From: Roseburia_C sp900315735
GTDB lineage: Bacteria > Bacillota > Clostridia > Lachnospirales > Lachnospiraceae
Length of the DNA: 64,000 bases
Assembly (NCBI GenBank): GCA_052118425.1
Contig: JBQKHF010000007.1
Direction: 5' to 3' (one strand)
In this document: one piece after another, positions 44,797-52,972 of the stretch
Layout of the letters: each line of letters starts with the position of its first letter
Numbering within the stretch: the stretch's first letter is position 1
The notes under the pieces: generated by a model
The model's database searches: none
Seen by the model: only the letters and a program-made list of their open reading frames with translations
Told to the model about the DNA's origin: nothing
Position numbers and translations under genes: made by a program

Positions 44797-46260
44797 TTAT
44801 TTCTCAAGTGCTTTTGTAAGAAGTGCAATTCCGGTACGGATACGCTTTAAGGACTCTTCCTTACCGATAATCTCCATAATCTCAGTTGCACCTGCCGGTG
44901 TCATCTGTTTACCGGAAACTGCTGTACGAACCGGCCATAATACATAACCGTTCTTACAGCCCTTCTCTGCCACAAAATCACAAAGTGTCTGATACAGTGC
45001 ATCATTACTGTAATCCTGCTGAGCCTCTAATACCGGAAGAATCTCTGTCAAAACTTCCAGAGAGCTTTCTTCTGTGGTTTTCATCTTCTTATGGGTATAC
45101 ATTGCTGTATCATACTCCGGAAGCTCCTCAAAGAAGTCAATCAGATTCTCAATATCCGGGAAGATTTCAATTCTGGTCTTCACCATTTCTGCAATCTTAC
45201 GGATATCATAATCCTTGGTAATCACTTTACGGATATATGGCTCTGCCATCTCAAAGTAGGAATCAAAATCCATTGCTTTGATATATTCGCCATTCATCCA
45301 TTTCAGCTTTGTATAGTCGAATACTGCCGGTGATTTGCTCATATGATGATAATCAAAAGCTTTTACCAGCTCTTCCAAGGAAAAGATTTCACGGTTATCT
45401 GCCGGACTCCATCCCAGTAATGCCACAAAGTTTACAACTGCTTCTGTTAAAAATCCCTGTTCAATCAAATCTTCGTAGGAAGAATGTCCACAACGTTTAC
45501 TTAACTTCTGATGTTCTTCGTTGGTGATTAACGGACAGTGTACATACACCGGCACATCCCAGCCAAAAGCTTCATACAGACGGTTATACTTCGGAGAAGA
45601 AGAAAGATATTCATTTCCTCTTACTACATGTGTAATTCCCATTAAATGGTCATCTACTACGTTGGCAAAGTTATAAGTCGGATATCCATCTGATTTAATC
45701 AGAATCATATCGTCTAACTCCGCATTATCAACGGTAATATCTCCATAGATTTCATCGTGGAAGGTTGTTGTTCCTGTCTGAGGATTGTTCTGACGGATAA
45801 CGTATGGAACACCTGCAGCAAGCTTCTCTTCGATTTCTTCCTTGCTTAAATGCAGACAATGTTTGTCATATACAATAATCTCTTTGCCTGCAACAGTCTG
45901 ACGCAGACTCTCTAAACGCTCCTTATCACAGAAACAATAGTATGCTTCTCCTTTTTCAATGAGTTTCTTCGCATACTCCAGATAAATTCCCTGTGCCTGA
46001 CGTTCACTCTGCACATATGGGCCAACACCGCCATCCTTGTCCGGACCTTCATCATGTAACAATCCAGTCTTCTCAAGGGTACGGTAGATAATATCTACCG
46101 CTCCCTCAACATAACGTTCCTGGTCTGTATCTTCAATTCTTAAAATAAAATCTCCGCCCTCATGCTTTGCAATTAAATATGCATAAAGCGCTGTACGCAG
46201 ATTTCCTACATGCATTCTTCCTGTAGGACTTGGTGCAAATCTGGTTCTAACCTTGCTCAT
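44797..46260 (-). CDS. gltX: Glutamyl-tRNA synthetase
   Basis: The 487-residue class I enzyme starts with RTRFAPSPTGRMHVGNLRTA (HIGH motif as HVGN) and has the KMSKS-type loop HQKLSKRCGHSSYEDL. Length is normal for GluRS. As in most Firmicutes it may charge both tRNA-Glu and tRNA-Gln, the latter corrected by an amidotransferase encoded elsewhere. It follows the hydrogenase-like gene by 24 bases. Confidence 0.96.
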   Translation of the reverse strand: MSKVRTRFAPSPTGRMHVGNLRTALYAYLIAKHEGGDFILRIEDTDQERYVEGAVDIIYRTLEKTGLLHDEGPDKDGGVGPYVQSERQAQGIYLEYAKKLIEKGEAYYCFCDKERLESLRQTVAGKEIIVYDKHCLHLSKEEIEEKLAAGVPYVIRQNNPQTGTTTFHDEIYGDITVDNAELDDMILIKSDGYPTYNFANVVDDHLMGITHVVRGNEYLSSSPKYNRLYEAFGWDVPVYVHCPLITNEEHQKLSKRCGHSSYEDLIEQGFLTEAVVNFVALLGWSPADNREIFSLEELVKAFDYHHMSKSPAVFDYTKLKWMNGEYIKAMDFDSYFEMAEPYIRKVITKDYDIRKIAEMVKTRIEIFPDIENLIDFFEELPEYDTAMYTHKKMKTTEESSLEVLTEILPVLEAQQDYSNDALYQTLCDFVAEKGCKNGYVLWPVRTAVSGKQMTPAGATEIMEIIGKEESLKRIRTGIALLTKALEK

Positions 46261-46284
46261 TCTAACTAACCCGCTTTCTTACTA

Positions 46285-47793
46285 TTAATTTAATTCAATC
46301 TCTCGTAATTCCTTTGGAGGAAGCTGCTTGGTAGAAGCTTTCTTAATCTTCTCGATTTCCTGTTTTGCTTTCGGAATCGGAAGGATTGTTCCTGCTCCGG
46401 CGATACATCCGCCAGGACATCCCATTCCTTCAATCATATATCCATTCATCTTACCAGCCTTGGCAAGCATCAGCATCTTCTTACATTCAGAAAGACCCTC
46501 TGCATGTTCAATCTTAACATCCACATCCGGATAATATTCATGTACACATTTTTCAATGGCATCTGCAACACCACCGGCACATGCATATCCACGACCTGCA
46601 GCAGTTGCATCATGCATGGAGCTTTCGCCCTCTGTCTGATTCGGATCAATTCCTTTTGCTGCAAACATAGCGTCTAACTCTTCAAATGTGATTACAAAAT
46701 CAACATCGCTTCGTACAGTTCTTCTGCTTGCTTCCAGTTTCTTAGCAGCACACGGTCCGATAAATACTACTTTTGCATCCGGATGCTCTTTCTTAATACT
46801 TCTTGCTGTAGCAACCATAGGTGTAAGCTCGGAAGATACACTCTCGATCAAATCCGGGAACTGTGTCTTAGCAAGCATGGACCATGCTGGACAGCAGGAT
46901 GTAAGTAAGAATGGAAGTTCACCTGTAGCAACATGATTTGCATAGTGATGTGCTTCTGCTACTGCACCGATATCAGCTCCCAGTGCAACTTCAACAACTT
47001 CTGAGAAACCAAGCTCTAATAAAGCTGCCTTAACATGCTTTGGAGTAGCTCCAGGTCCGAACTGACCTACAAATGCAGGTGCGATTTCGGCAATAACTTC
47101 TCCGCCCTCTTTCATACAGCGAATTAACTGGAAAATCTGTGATTTATCTGCAATTGCTCCGAATGGACAGCTTACCATACACTGACCACAGGATACACAT
47201 TTGTCTGCATCAATCTTTGCTCTTCCGTATTCATCTGTTCCGATTGCGCCAATTCCACAAGCCATGGAACATGGTCTTTCTTTCTTGGAAATTGCATCAT
47301 ATGGGCAGGCTGCTTTACATCTTCCGCATTTGATACATTTTTCCTGGTCGATTACGGATTTGCCATCTACCTGGGAAATTGCTCCCTTTGGACATACCTC
47401 CATACATGGATGGGCAATACAGCCCTGGCACATATTGGATACTTCGAATTTCTTTTCTTCGCACAGATTACATGCAGATGGAATTACCTGCATAAGAGGT
47501 GGCTCATAATATTTCTCTGCCACATTACTCTCTTCAAGACCGCTGGTAACATGTACCGGCTTATCCTGTGGACGTAAAGACATACCCATAGCAAGTCTTA
47601 CTCTTTCTGCTGCAATTGCACGTTCTCTATAGATACTTTCACGGTATGTAGGAACATCTCCAGGGCAAACTGTATATGGAACTGCCTCAACGGCATCGTT
47701 CAGGTTTGCACTGTCTGCTTCATAAGCAATTTTTGCTACCTCCGTAAAAATGCTTTTTCTCAAATCTGATACTGGTGTACGTAGTCCTCTCAT
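46285..47793 (-). CDS. [FeFe]-hydrogenase-like iron-sulfur protein
   Basis: The 502-residue protein has an N-terminal region of about 110 residues, several [4Fe-4S] motifs (CQGCIAHPCMEVCP, CIKCGRCKAACP, CVSCGQCMVSCP) and the H-cluster domain. The three H-cluster signatures are TSCCPAWSML, FIGPCAAKKLEA and EGMGCPGGCIAGAG, so all cluster cysteines are kept. L2 is GPCAAKK rather than the group A MPCTAKK, which fits monomeric group B-type enzymes of Clostridia. It probably oxidises ferredoxin to make H2 or acts as a redox sensor. An extended -10 promoter lies 24 bases upstream. Confidence 0.9.
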   Translation of the reverse strand: MRGLRTPVSDLRKSIFTEVAKIAYEADSANLNDAVEAVPYTVCPGDVPTYRESIYRERAIAAERVRLAMGMSLRPQDKPVHVTSGLEESNVAEKYYEPPLMQVIPSACNLCEEKKFEVSNMCQGCIAHPCMEVCPKGAISQVDGKSVIDQEKCIKCGRCKAACPYDAISKKERPCSMACGIGAIGTDEYGRAKIDADKCVSCGQCMVSCPFGAIADKSQIFQLIRCMKEGGEVIAEIAPAFVGQFGPGATPKHVKAALLELGFSEVVEVALGADIGAVAEAHHYANHVATGELPFLLTSCCPAWSMLAKTQFPDLIESVSSELTPMVATARSIKKEHPDAKVVFIGPCAAKKLEASRRTVRSDVDFVITFEELDAMFAAKGIDPNQTEGESSMHDATAAGRGYACAGGVADAIEKCVHEYYPDVDVKIEHAEGLSECKKMLMLAKAGKMNGYMIEGMGCPGGCIAGAGTILPIPKAKQEIEKIKKASTKQLPPKELREIELN

Positions 47794-47816
47794 CGTTTCC
47801 TCCTAGAAAAAATTGT

Positions 47817-47825
47817 ATTATATCA
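47817..47825 (-). promoter_or_regulatory. extended -10 promoter of the hydrogenase-like gene
   Basis: TGATATAAT on the minus strand (47817-47825) is a perfect extended -10. A TAGGAGG ribosome binding site follows before the start at 47793. No Rex-type palindrome is visible in the 146-base gap, which otherwise holds only AT-rich sequence. Confidence 0.5.
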
Positions 47826-47939
47826 TTGTTCATAACCACGCACAGTATTATCAATATATAACACTATGCTAACAATAATCTAGCACACCACTTTCAATAA
47901 TACAAGTAGCCTGCTCTTATGTTCTAAAATAAATACTTT

Positions 47940-48113
47940 TTACAACTTTTTCCTCTGGGAACATTCCTTACAGACTGCGTCCGTATCTGCTCTTCCACTA
48001 CATCCACTGCAGCCAATGCAGCCTCCTTCTTTTTTCTTTTTCATCATAGCATATACCGCAAAGGCGCACCAGCAAAGAATCAGTAATAGCAAAATAATAT
48101 CATTAACGCCCAT
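47940..48113 (-). CDS. FeoB-associated Cys-rich membrane protein
   Basis: This 57-residue protein starts MGVNDIILLLLILCWCAFAV, a single membrane helix, followed by a Lys run and a cysteine cluster (GGCIGCSGCSG, then CKEC). AGGAGG lies 8 bases before the ATG. Small proteins of exactly this build follow feoB in many Firmicutes and are thought to take the place of FeoC, perhaps handling Fe2+ at the inner face of FeoB. It starts 12 bases after the feoB stop. Confidence 0.92.
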   Translation of the reverse strand: MGVNDIILLLLILCWCAFAVYAMMKKKKEGGCIGCSGCSGRADTDAVCKECSQRKKL

Positions 48114-48125
48114 ACTATCTGCCTC

Positions 48126-50132
48126 CTAAAAAATCAGACTTCCCATCTGAAAGACTACAAATGCCGCAATCCATGCAACCACGCACTGCATTACCACGAC
48201 GCCAAGTGCCTGAAGCTTTGAACCCATCTCCCGTCTGATTGCCGCAATTGCAGCAACACATGGTGTATAAAGCAGTGTAAATACCAGAAAACTGACTGCT
48301 GATACCGGTGTAAACAGTGTTCCGAGACTGTTGCCCAAAGCCGTTACACTGGTTCCAAGAAGTACACTCATGGTACTGATTACCGCTTCTTTGGCGGTAA
48401 ATCCGGTAATCAAAGAAGTGGATACTCTCCAGTCTCCAAAGCCCAGCGGAGCAAAAACCGGTGCAATCACACGGCCGATTAATGCCAGCAGGCTGTCTGC
48501 ACTGTCAGATACTACATTTAACCTGGTATCAAAGGACTGTAAGAACCAGATAATAATCGTTGCAAGGAAAATAACGGTAAATGCCCGCTCTAAGAAATCC
48601 TTTGCCTTATCCCACATTAAAAGCACTACGCTCTTTAAGGATGGCAGCCGGTAATTCGGAAGCTCCATAACAAAAGGCATTGGTTTTCCGCGGAATGCGG
48701 AATGTTTGAATAACAGTGCGATTAAGATTCCCATTACCATTCCGCCAACATAAAGTGCAATCATAACAAATGCCTGATATTTCTTGAAAAATGCCGCTGT
48801 AAATACCGCATAAATCGGTATTTTTGCCGAACAGCTGATAAATGGTGTCAGCATAATGGTCATCTTCCGGTCTCTTTCAGATGCCAGGGTTCTGCTTGAC
48901 ATGACTGCCGGAACGGTACAGCCAAATCCAATCAGCATCGGAACAAAGCTTCGTCCGGAAAGTCCTATTTTACGCAGCAGCTTGTCCATAACGAAGGCAA
49001 CTCTTGCCATATAACCGGAATCCTCCAGAATCGACAAAAAGAAAAATAAGACCACAATAATCGGCAGGAAGCTTAACACACTTCCTACTCCCGCAAATAC
49101 ACCGTCAATAATCAGGCTGTGAACCACCGGGTTAATTCCATAAGCAGTCAGCCCTTTATCTGCAAGATTCGTTACATATGCAATAAAAACAGCCAGATAA
49201 TCACTCAAAAATGCTCCTATCACACCGAAAGTCAGCCAGAATACCAGCAGCATAATCAATAGGAACAGCGGAATAGCCAGATATTTATTGGTTAATACAT
49301 TGTCTATCTTCACACTGCGGATATGTTCCTTGCTCTCATGGCACTTTGTTACTGATTTACTGCACACCTTTTCAATAAAGGTATATCTCATATCTGCCAG
49401 AGCGGCATTTCTATCCATATGATGGTCTGTTTCCATTTCCTCAATACTGTGTTCCATCATATCCAGTTCATTCTGGCTCAGCTTCAGTCTGTCAATAATA
49501 TCCGTATCCTGCTCTACAATCTTTGTTGCTGCAAAACGTGGTGACATTCTGATATTCTGTGCATGATCCTCTACCTGATGGGATACTGCATGAATACAGC
49601 GGTGCACAGGACCTTTTTCACAGAAATCCATTACTTTCGGATATATCTTCTGTCCTGCCACTTTTCTGGCACTGTGTACCAGATCTTCCACGCCCTCTCC
49701 CTTTACCGCACTGATTGGGATAACCGGAATTCCAAGCTCTAAAGACATCTGCTTTACATCAATGCTTCCGCCGTTATTGTGCACCTCATCCATCATATTT
49801 AATGCCAGCACCATCGGAATATGCATTTCCAATAACTGCAGCGTCAGATAGAGATTACGTTCAATATTTGTTGCATCCACGATATTGATAATTCCATCCG
49901 GTTTTTCATTTAAAATAAAGTCTCTTGTTACAATCTCCTCGCTGGTATATGGGCGCAGGGAATAAATACCCGGCAGGTCAACTACCGTCGCATCCTTATG
50001 CTCTCTGATTTCTCCCATCTTCTGGTCAACCGTTACTCCTGGGAAATTTCCCACATGCTGGTTGGAACCGGTGAGCTGATTAAATAAAGTGGTCTTACCA
50101 CAGTTCTGATTTCCTACTAATGCAAATATCAT
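48126..50132 (-). CDS. feoB: FeoB, ferrous iron transporter
   Basis: The 668-residue protein has an N-terminal GTPase domain (G1 GNQNCGKTTLFNQL, G3 VDLPGIYSL, G4 NMMDE) and a guanine-nucleotide-dissociation-inhibitor-like helical region (about 165-275). A membrane part follows with two inverted Gate motifs, including the conserved Cys in LIGFGCTVPAVMSSRTLASE and in ISCSAKIPIYAVF. It imports Fe2+ under anaerobic conditions. The length is at the short end for FeoB. It follows feoA by 1 base. Confidence 0.97.
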   Translation of the reverse strand: MIFALVGNQNCGKTTLFNQLTGSNQHVGNFPGVTVDQKMGEIREHKDATVVDLPGIYSLRPYTSEEIVTRDFILNEKPDGIINIVDATNIERNLYLTLQLLEMHIPMVLALNMMDEVHNNGGSIDVKQMSLELGIPVIPISAVKGEGVEDLVHSARKVAGQKIYPKVMDFCEKGPVHRCIHAVSHQVEDHAQNIRMSPRFAATKIVEQDTDIIDRLKLSQNELDMMEHSIEEMETDHHMDRNAALADMRYTFIEKVCSKSVTKCHESKEHIRSVKIDNVLTNKYLAIPLFLLIMLLVFWLTFGVIGAFLSDYLAVFIAYVTNLADKGLTAYGINPVVHSLIIDGVFAGVGSVLSFLPIIVVLFFFLSILEDSGYMARVAFVMDKLLRKIGLSGRSFVPMLIGFGCTVPAVMSSRTLASERDRKMTIMLTPFISCSAKIPIYAVFTAAFFKKYQAFVMIALYVGGMVMGILIALLFKHSAFRGKPMPFVMELPNYRLPSLKSVVLLMWDKAKDFLERAFTVIFLATIIIWFLQSFDTRLNVVSDSADSLLALIGRVIAPVFAPLGFGDWRVSTSLITGFTAKEAVISTMSVLLGTSVTALGNSLGTLFTPVSAVSFLVFTLLYTPCVAAIAAIRREMGSKLQALGVVVMQCVVAWIAAFVVFQMGSLIF

Positions 50133-50133
50133 T

Positions 50134-50364
50134 CTAGTTCTCCTCCGGTTCTACTTCGATTTTTCCCGCATCTTCTTTTCGTATAGTCAGTTCATATCCC
50201 CGGATACGAAGTTCAATCGGATCTCCCATAGGTGCCACTTTACGTACCTGCACCTTTGTCTTTGGAATCAGTCCCATATCTAAAAATCTGCACCTCAGTG
50301 CTCCTTCTCCCCCTACTTTGGTTATTACCGCTTCTCTTCCAATTTCAAGTTCATCCAGTGTCAT
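50134..50364 (-). CDS. feoA: FeoA, ferrous iron transport accessory protein
   Basis: The 76-residue SH3-like protein matches FeoA: MTLDELEIGREAVITKVGGE, RCRFLDMGLIPKTKVQV and APMGDPIELRIRGYELTIRK. It interacts with FeoB. It is the first gene of the feoA-feoB-small membrane protein operon, expected to be repressed when iron is plentiful. A 19-base inverted repeat lies just upstream. Confidence 0.95.
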   Translation of the reverse strand: MTLDELEIGREAVITKVGGEGALRCRFLDMGLIPKTKVQVRKVAPMGDPIELRIRGYELTIRKEDAGKIEVEPEEN

Positions 50365-50385
50365 CTATTTTCCTCTTCTCTCGTT

Positions 50386-50404
50386 ATTGATATTTTTTCT
50401 CAAT
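50386..50404. promoter_or_regulatory. possible metal-repressor operator before feoA
   Basis: The arms ATTGA and TCAAT flank a 9-base AT-rich centre, giving a 19-base dyad 22 bases before the feoA start. The size suits a Fur or DtxR-type operator but the arms do not match either consensus well. The remaining 50365-50505 divergent gap is AT-rich and contains the cotJ promoter candidate. Confidence 0.25.
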
Positions 50405-50468
50405 TAGATATTTTAACGCAGGATTCCTTTTTTCACAATATATAATCTCACACTCTTTTTCCTTTCAA

Positions 50469-50477
50469 CATATATTA
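50469..50477 (+). promoter_or_regulatory. sporulation-type -10 (CATANNNTA) before cotJA
   Basis: CATATATTA fits the SigK -10 consensus CATANNNTA exactly, and also approximates the SigE -10. It lies 28 bases before the cotJA ATG. An AC dinucleotide about 16 bases upstream could serve as the short SigK -35. In Bacillus cotJ is a SigE operon, so either mother-cell factor is possible. SigK is encoded at 36.3-36.9 kb. Confidence 0.45.
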
Positions 50478-50505
50478 ATATGAATATTTTTATTGAGGTC
50501 AGCAT

Positions 50506-50721
50506 ATGAACAACTGTAATTGTCAGCCACAAAACAACCGGCCGGCTGTTCCAACGCCTTATATGAAACAGTTTGCCTGCAATCAGGAGCTTGCCATGGC
50601 TTATGTTCCATGGCAGCAGTTTGGCAATCTGTACGAACCGGATCAGGCTCTGCGCAACGGCACAGTCTTTCAGGATTTAAATAAACCTTTCTACGGTTCC
50701 ATGAAAGGAGGCAGATTCTGA
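50506..50721 (+). CDS. cotJA: CotJA, spore coat associated protein
   Basis: The 71-residue protein contains LAMAYVPWQQFGNLYEPDQA and LNKPFYG, the conserved CotJA pattern, after a Cys/Asn/Pro-rich start. In Bacillus it is needed for incorporation of CotJC into the spore coat. The stop codon overlaps the cotJB start (TGATG), so translation is coupled. GAGG precedes the ATG. Confidence 0.93.
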   Translation: MNNCNCQPQNNRPAVPTPYMKQFACNQELAMAYVPWQQFGNLYEPDQALRNGTVFQDLNKPFYGSMKGGRF

Positions 50722-50987
50722 TGAACAATATGCCTATGAACCAGTCCCAGCTTTTAGACTGGATTAACCAGGTCAGCTTTGTAGCCTATGATACTGCCCT
50801 TTACCTCGACACTCATCCTTATGATGAAGAAGCACTCTCCTTCTATAACCATTACCGCACCCTGCGGTTAAAAGCCGTTAAAATGTATGAAGAAAAATAT
50901 GGTCCCCTGACTTTAGACGGTGCCGACACAGATGGACACTGGAGCTGGGGAAGCATGAAGAATCCATGGGAAGGGGGAAATTGTTAA
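50721..50987 (+). CDS. cotJB: CotJB, spore coat protein
   Basis: The 88-residue protein has LLDWINQVSFVAYDTALYLD, THPYDEEALSFYNHYRTLR and ends with WSWGSMKNPWEGGNC, the typical CotJB signature. It belongs to the inner coat with CotJA and CotJC. It overlaps cotJA by one base and directly abuts cotJC. Confidence 0.94.
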   Translation: MNNMPMNQSQLLDWINQVSFVAYDTALYLDTHPYDEEALSFYNHYRTLRLKAVKMYEEKYGPLTLDGADTDGHWSWGSMKNPWEGGNC

Positions 50988-51599
50988 ATGTGGCAGTATG
51001 AAAAAAGACTGGAATACCCGGTCAATATCAAACAGACCGACCCGAAAATCGCACAGTATATCTTAAGCCAGTATGGTGGTCCTGACGGAGAAATCAACGC
51101 ATCCTTACGTTATCTCTCCCAGCGCTATTCCATTCCTTACCGGGAAGTAGCCGGACTGCTTACGGATATCGCAACAGAGGAAATTGCCCATTTTGAGATG
51201 ATTGCAACCATCGTACACCAGCTTACCAGAGACCTGACTCCCGAGGAAATCAAAGCCTCTAACTTCGGTCCTTACTATATCGACCACACCCTTGCCGTAT
51301 GGCCGCAGGCTGCCGGTGGTGTTCAGCAGAATGCCTGTGAATTCCAGTCCAAGGGTGATCCGATTACCGATCTTATGGAAGATATGGCGGCAGAACAGAA
51401 AGCCCGCACCACCTACGACAACATTCTTCGTGTGGTAAAAGATCCGGATGTTGTAGATCCGATCCGTTTCCTGCGTGCCAGAGAAGTCGTACACTTCCAG
51501 CGTTTTGGCGAAGCACTCCGGATGGTTCAGGAGCACCTTGACTCTAAGAACTTCTATGCCTGCAACCCGGCTTTTGATAAGAACTGCGGCTGCAAATAA
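50988..51599 (+). CDS. cotJC: CotJC, manganese catalase-family spore coat protein
   Basis: The 203-residue ferritin-like protein has the dimanganese ligands expected in LLTDIATEEIAHFEMIATIV and RAREVVHFQRFGEALR, and ends with a Cys-rich CNPAFDKNCGCK. Manganese catalase of this type protects spores from peroxide. It closes the cotJ operon. The first codon follows the cotJB stop without a gap. Confidence 0.95.
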   Translation: MWQYEKRLEYPVNIKQTDPKIAQYILSQYGGPDGEINASLRYLSQRYSIPYREVAGLLTDIATEEIAHFEMIATIVHQLTRDLTPEEIKASNFGPYYIDHTLAVWPQAAGGVQQNACEFQSKGDPITDLMEDMAAEQKARTTYDNILRVVKDPDVVDPIRFLRAREVVHFQRFGEALRMVQEHLDSKNFYACNPAFDKNCGCK

Positions 51600-51611
51600 A
51601 ACTGTGATAGA

Positions 51612-51741
51612 AAAGAATGTGCCTTGGCACATTCTCGCGCCTGCGGCGGTTGCTTGCGACATCTACCTTATACGCCGCAGTGCGCATCCTCGCGGAGCGT
51701 TTTTTACTTTACAGGAAAGCAATTTCCTGTAAAGTAAAAAA
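51612..51741. repeat. GC-rich palindromic extragenic element downstream of cotJC
   Basis: This 130-base stretch is built of nested inverted repeats. AGAATGTGCC/GGCACATTCT has only a TT between the arms (51614-51635). TGCGGCG/CGCCGCA lies around 51652-51680. A perfect 13-bp stem ACTTTACAGGAAA/TTTCCTGTAAAGT has a 4-base loop and is extended by T6/A6 to 19 bp (51700-51741). The base composition is richer in GC than the neighbourhood. It has the look of a dispersed REP- or MITE-like element; only one copy is in the window. Confidence 0.6.
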
Positions 51742-51783
51742 TAGCGTACCACCGATACTTTCTATCGATGATACGCTATTTTT
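51738..51783. terminator. bidirectional terminator between cotJC and the 51.8-kb gene
   Basis: AATAGCGTA (51740-51748) pairs with TACGCTATT (51772-51780), with an inner CGATA/TATCG stem. T runs follow on both strands (TTTTT on plus; TTTTTT on minus). It can end both the cotJ operon and the convergent DUF5717 operon. Confidence 0.85.
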
Positions 51784-52972
51784 ATTCTCCGGTTCCACAG
51801 AGCCGGTCTACGGAATTAATAATCTCACGGACTTCCGGGATTTCCTCATGATACTCTTTCATGAGCTTTTCAATTTCTTCTTTCTGTTCTAATACCACAT
51901 CCATGTTATATTCGATGGATGCCCGGATCTTCTGCCGCCGGCTTAAAAGTTCATGCTTGATTTCCACCATTTCACGCTTATCTACCAGCGCATTGGGCTG
52001 GCTGATCCAGACCTTTGCATCATAAAGTTCATATTTTTGAAGCATACGGACTAACTTTCCATTAAAGTATTCCAAATCGTCACTGTTCCGTTCAAATTTT
52101 TCTCTTTCCCGCTTGGCTTCTAAGTACTGCTCCCAGAGATAGGTCAGTTCATAAGAATTATGCACATGGTATTTCTCACAGGCATAATCCACCGCATTGG
52201 TAGAATTAACATATTTTATTTTTGTGCGGTTCAAAAGGGTAATCGCATGATTCATATTCACTTCTGCCCGCTTGATTTCTCTTGTATTATTCTGGTTCCG
52301 GAACAGCATAAAGAATCCGCTGGCTGCCGCCGCTACCATCAGAATCGTAAAGAGAATCCGTACATCCATTTCCAATGCCACATGAAGCACTAATATGATT
52401 GCAAGAAATGCCAGCACCATGCCAAATACTACATAGGATGCCTTCCGCAGAATCTTCTGTTCTTCCATTAACTCTTCCCGGTAATAAGTCCATTCATTCT
52501 TCTCCCCTTCCAGATAATTCATATCACGCTTTACTGCCGCCTGATACATCTCATTTGCCTGCAGGGTCCGGATGGATTCCGTCAGTGTCTCCTCTTCCTG
52601 TTCCATCTGTGCATACTGCGTATCTGTCAGCTTCTTGGTTGCTTTCAGATAATCGGAACGGGACTGATCCAGTGTAAGAATACTGTTTGCAGTATCTCTT
52701 AAAGCAGCTGCCTCATCTTCCGGCAGTTCTTCAATAATCTGGATATCCTTTAAATAAGAAGTCACAATACGATACTCCGACTTCTCACTTTCCAAAGTCT
52801 TTGCCGTATCAATAATCTGTTCACAATGTCCTAAGACATAATGCTGTACTTTATGTTCATCTTTCCGGTCTTCTTCCGATAACGTATCTTCAGTAATACA
52901 TTCTAAGACCTCATCGATTGTTTTCTTCGGTTTCTTTTTTCTTCTAAAAAATTTTATCAATGTTATGCCCAC
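51782..52972 (-). CDS. coiled-coil membrane protein, last gene of the DUF5717 operon
   Basis: The 396-residue protein is not one I recognise. It has a basic start (FFRRKKKPKK), long helical coiled-coil segments (about 60-180 and 230-330, rich in Glu, Lys, Gln), and two adjacent membrane helices (about 181-202 and 206-223: VFGMVLAFLAIILVLHVAL and ILFTILMVAAAASGFFMLF). Both coiled coils would therefore lie on the cytoplasmic side. It overlaps the preceding gene by 10 bases, so it probably anchors that gene's product complex at the membrane. Confidence 0.85.
   Translation of the reverse strand: MGITLIKFFRRKKKPKKTIDEVLECITEDTLSEEDRKDEHKVQHYVLGHCEQIIDTAKTLESEKSEYRIVTSYLKDIQIIEELPEDEAAALRDTANSILTLDQSRSDYLKATKKLTDTQYAQMEQEEETLTESIRTLQANEMYQAAVKRDMNYLEGEKNEWTYYREELMEEQKILRKASYVVFGMVLAFLAIILVLHVALEMDVRILFTILMVAAAASGFFMLFRNQNNTREIKRAEVNMNHAITLLNRTKIKYVNSTNAVDYACEKYHVHNSYELTYLWEQYLEAKREREKFERNSDDLEYFNGKLVRMLQKYELYDAKVWISQPNALVDKREMVEIKHELLSRRQKIRASIEYNMDVVLEQKEEIEKLMKEYHEEIPEVREIINSVDRLCGTGE

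Noticed and set aside
47794..47939. Rex-type redox operator before the hydrogenase-like gene
   Set aside because: TTGTTA and ATTGATAA fragments occur but do not form a symmetric Rex palindrome.
51475..51892. Two plus-strand frames (85 and 91 residues) across the cotJC end and the palindromic element
   Set aside because: They run through cotJC out of frame, the inverted repeats and the terminator. They appear to be chance frames opened by the repeat element.
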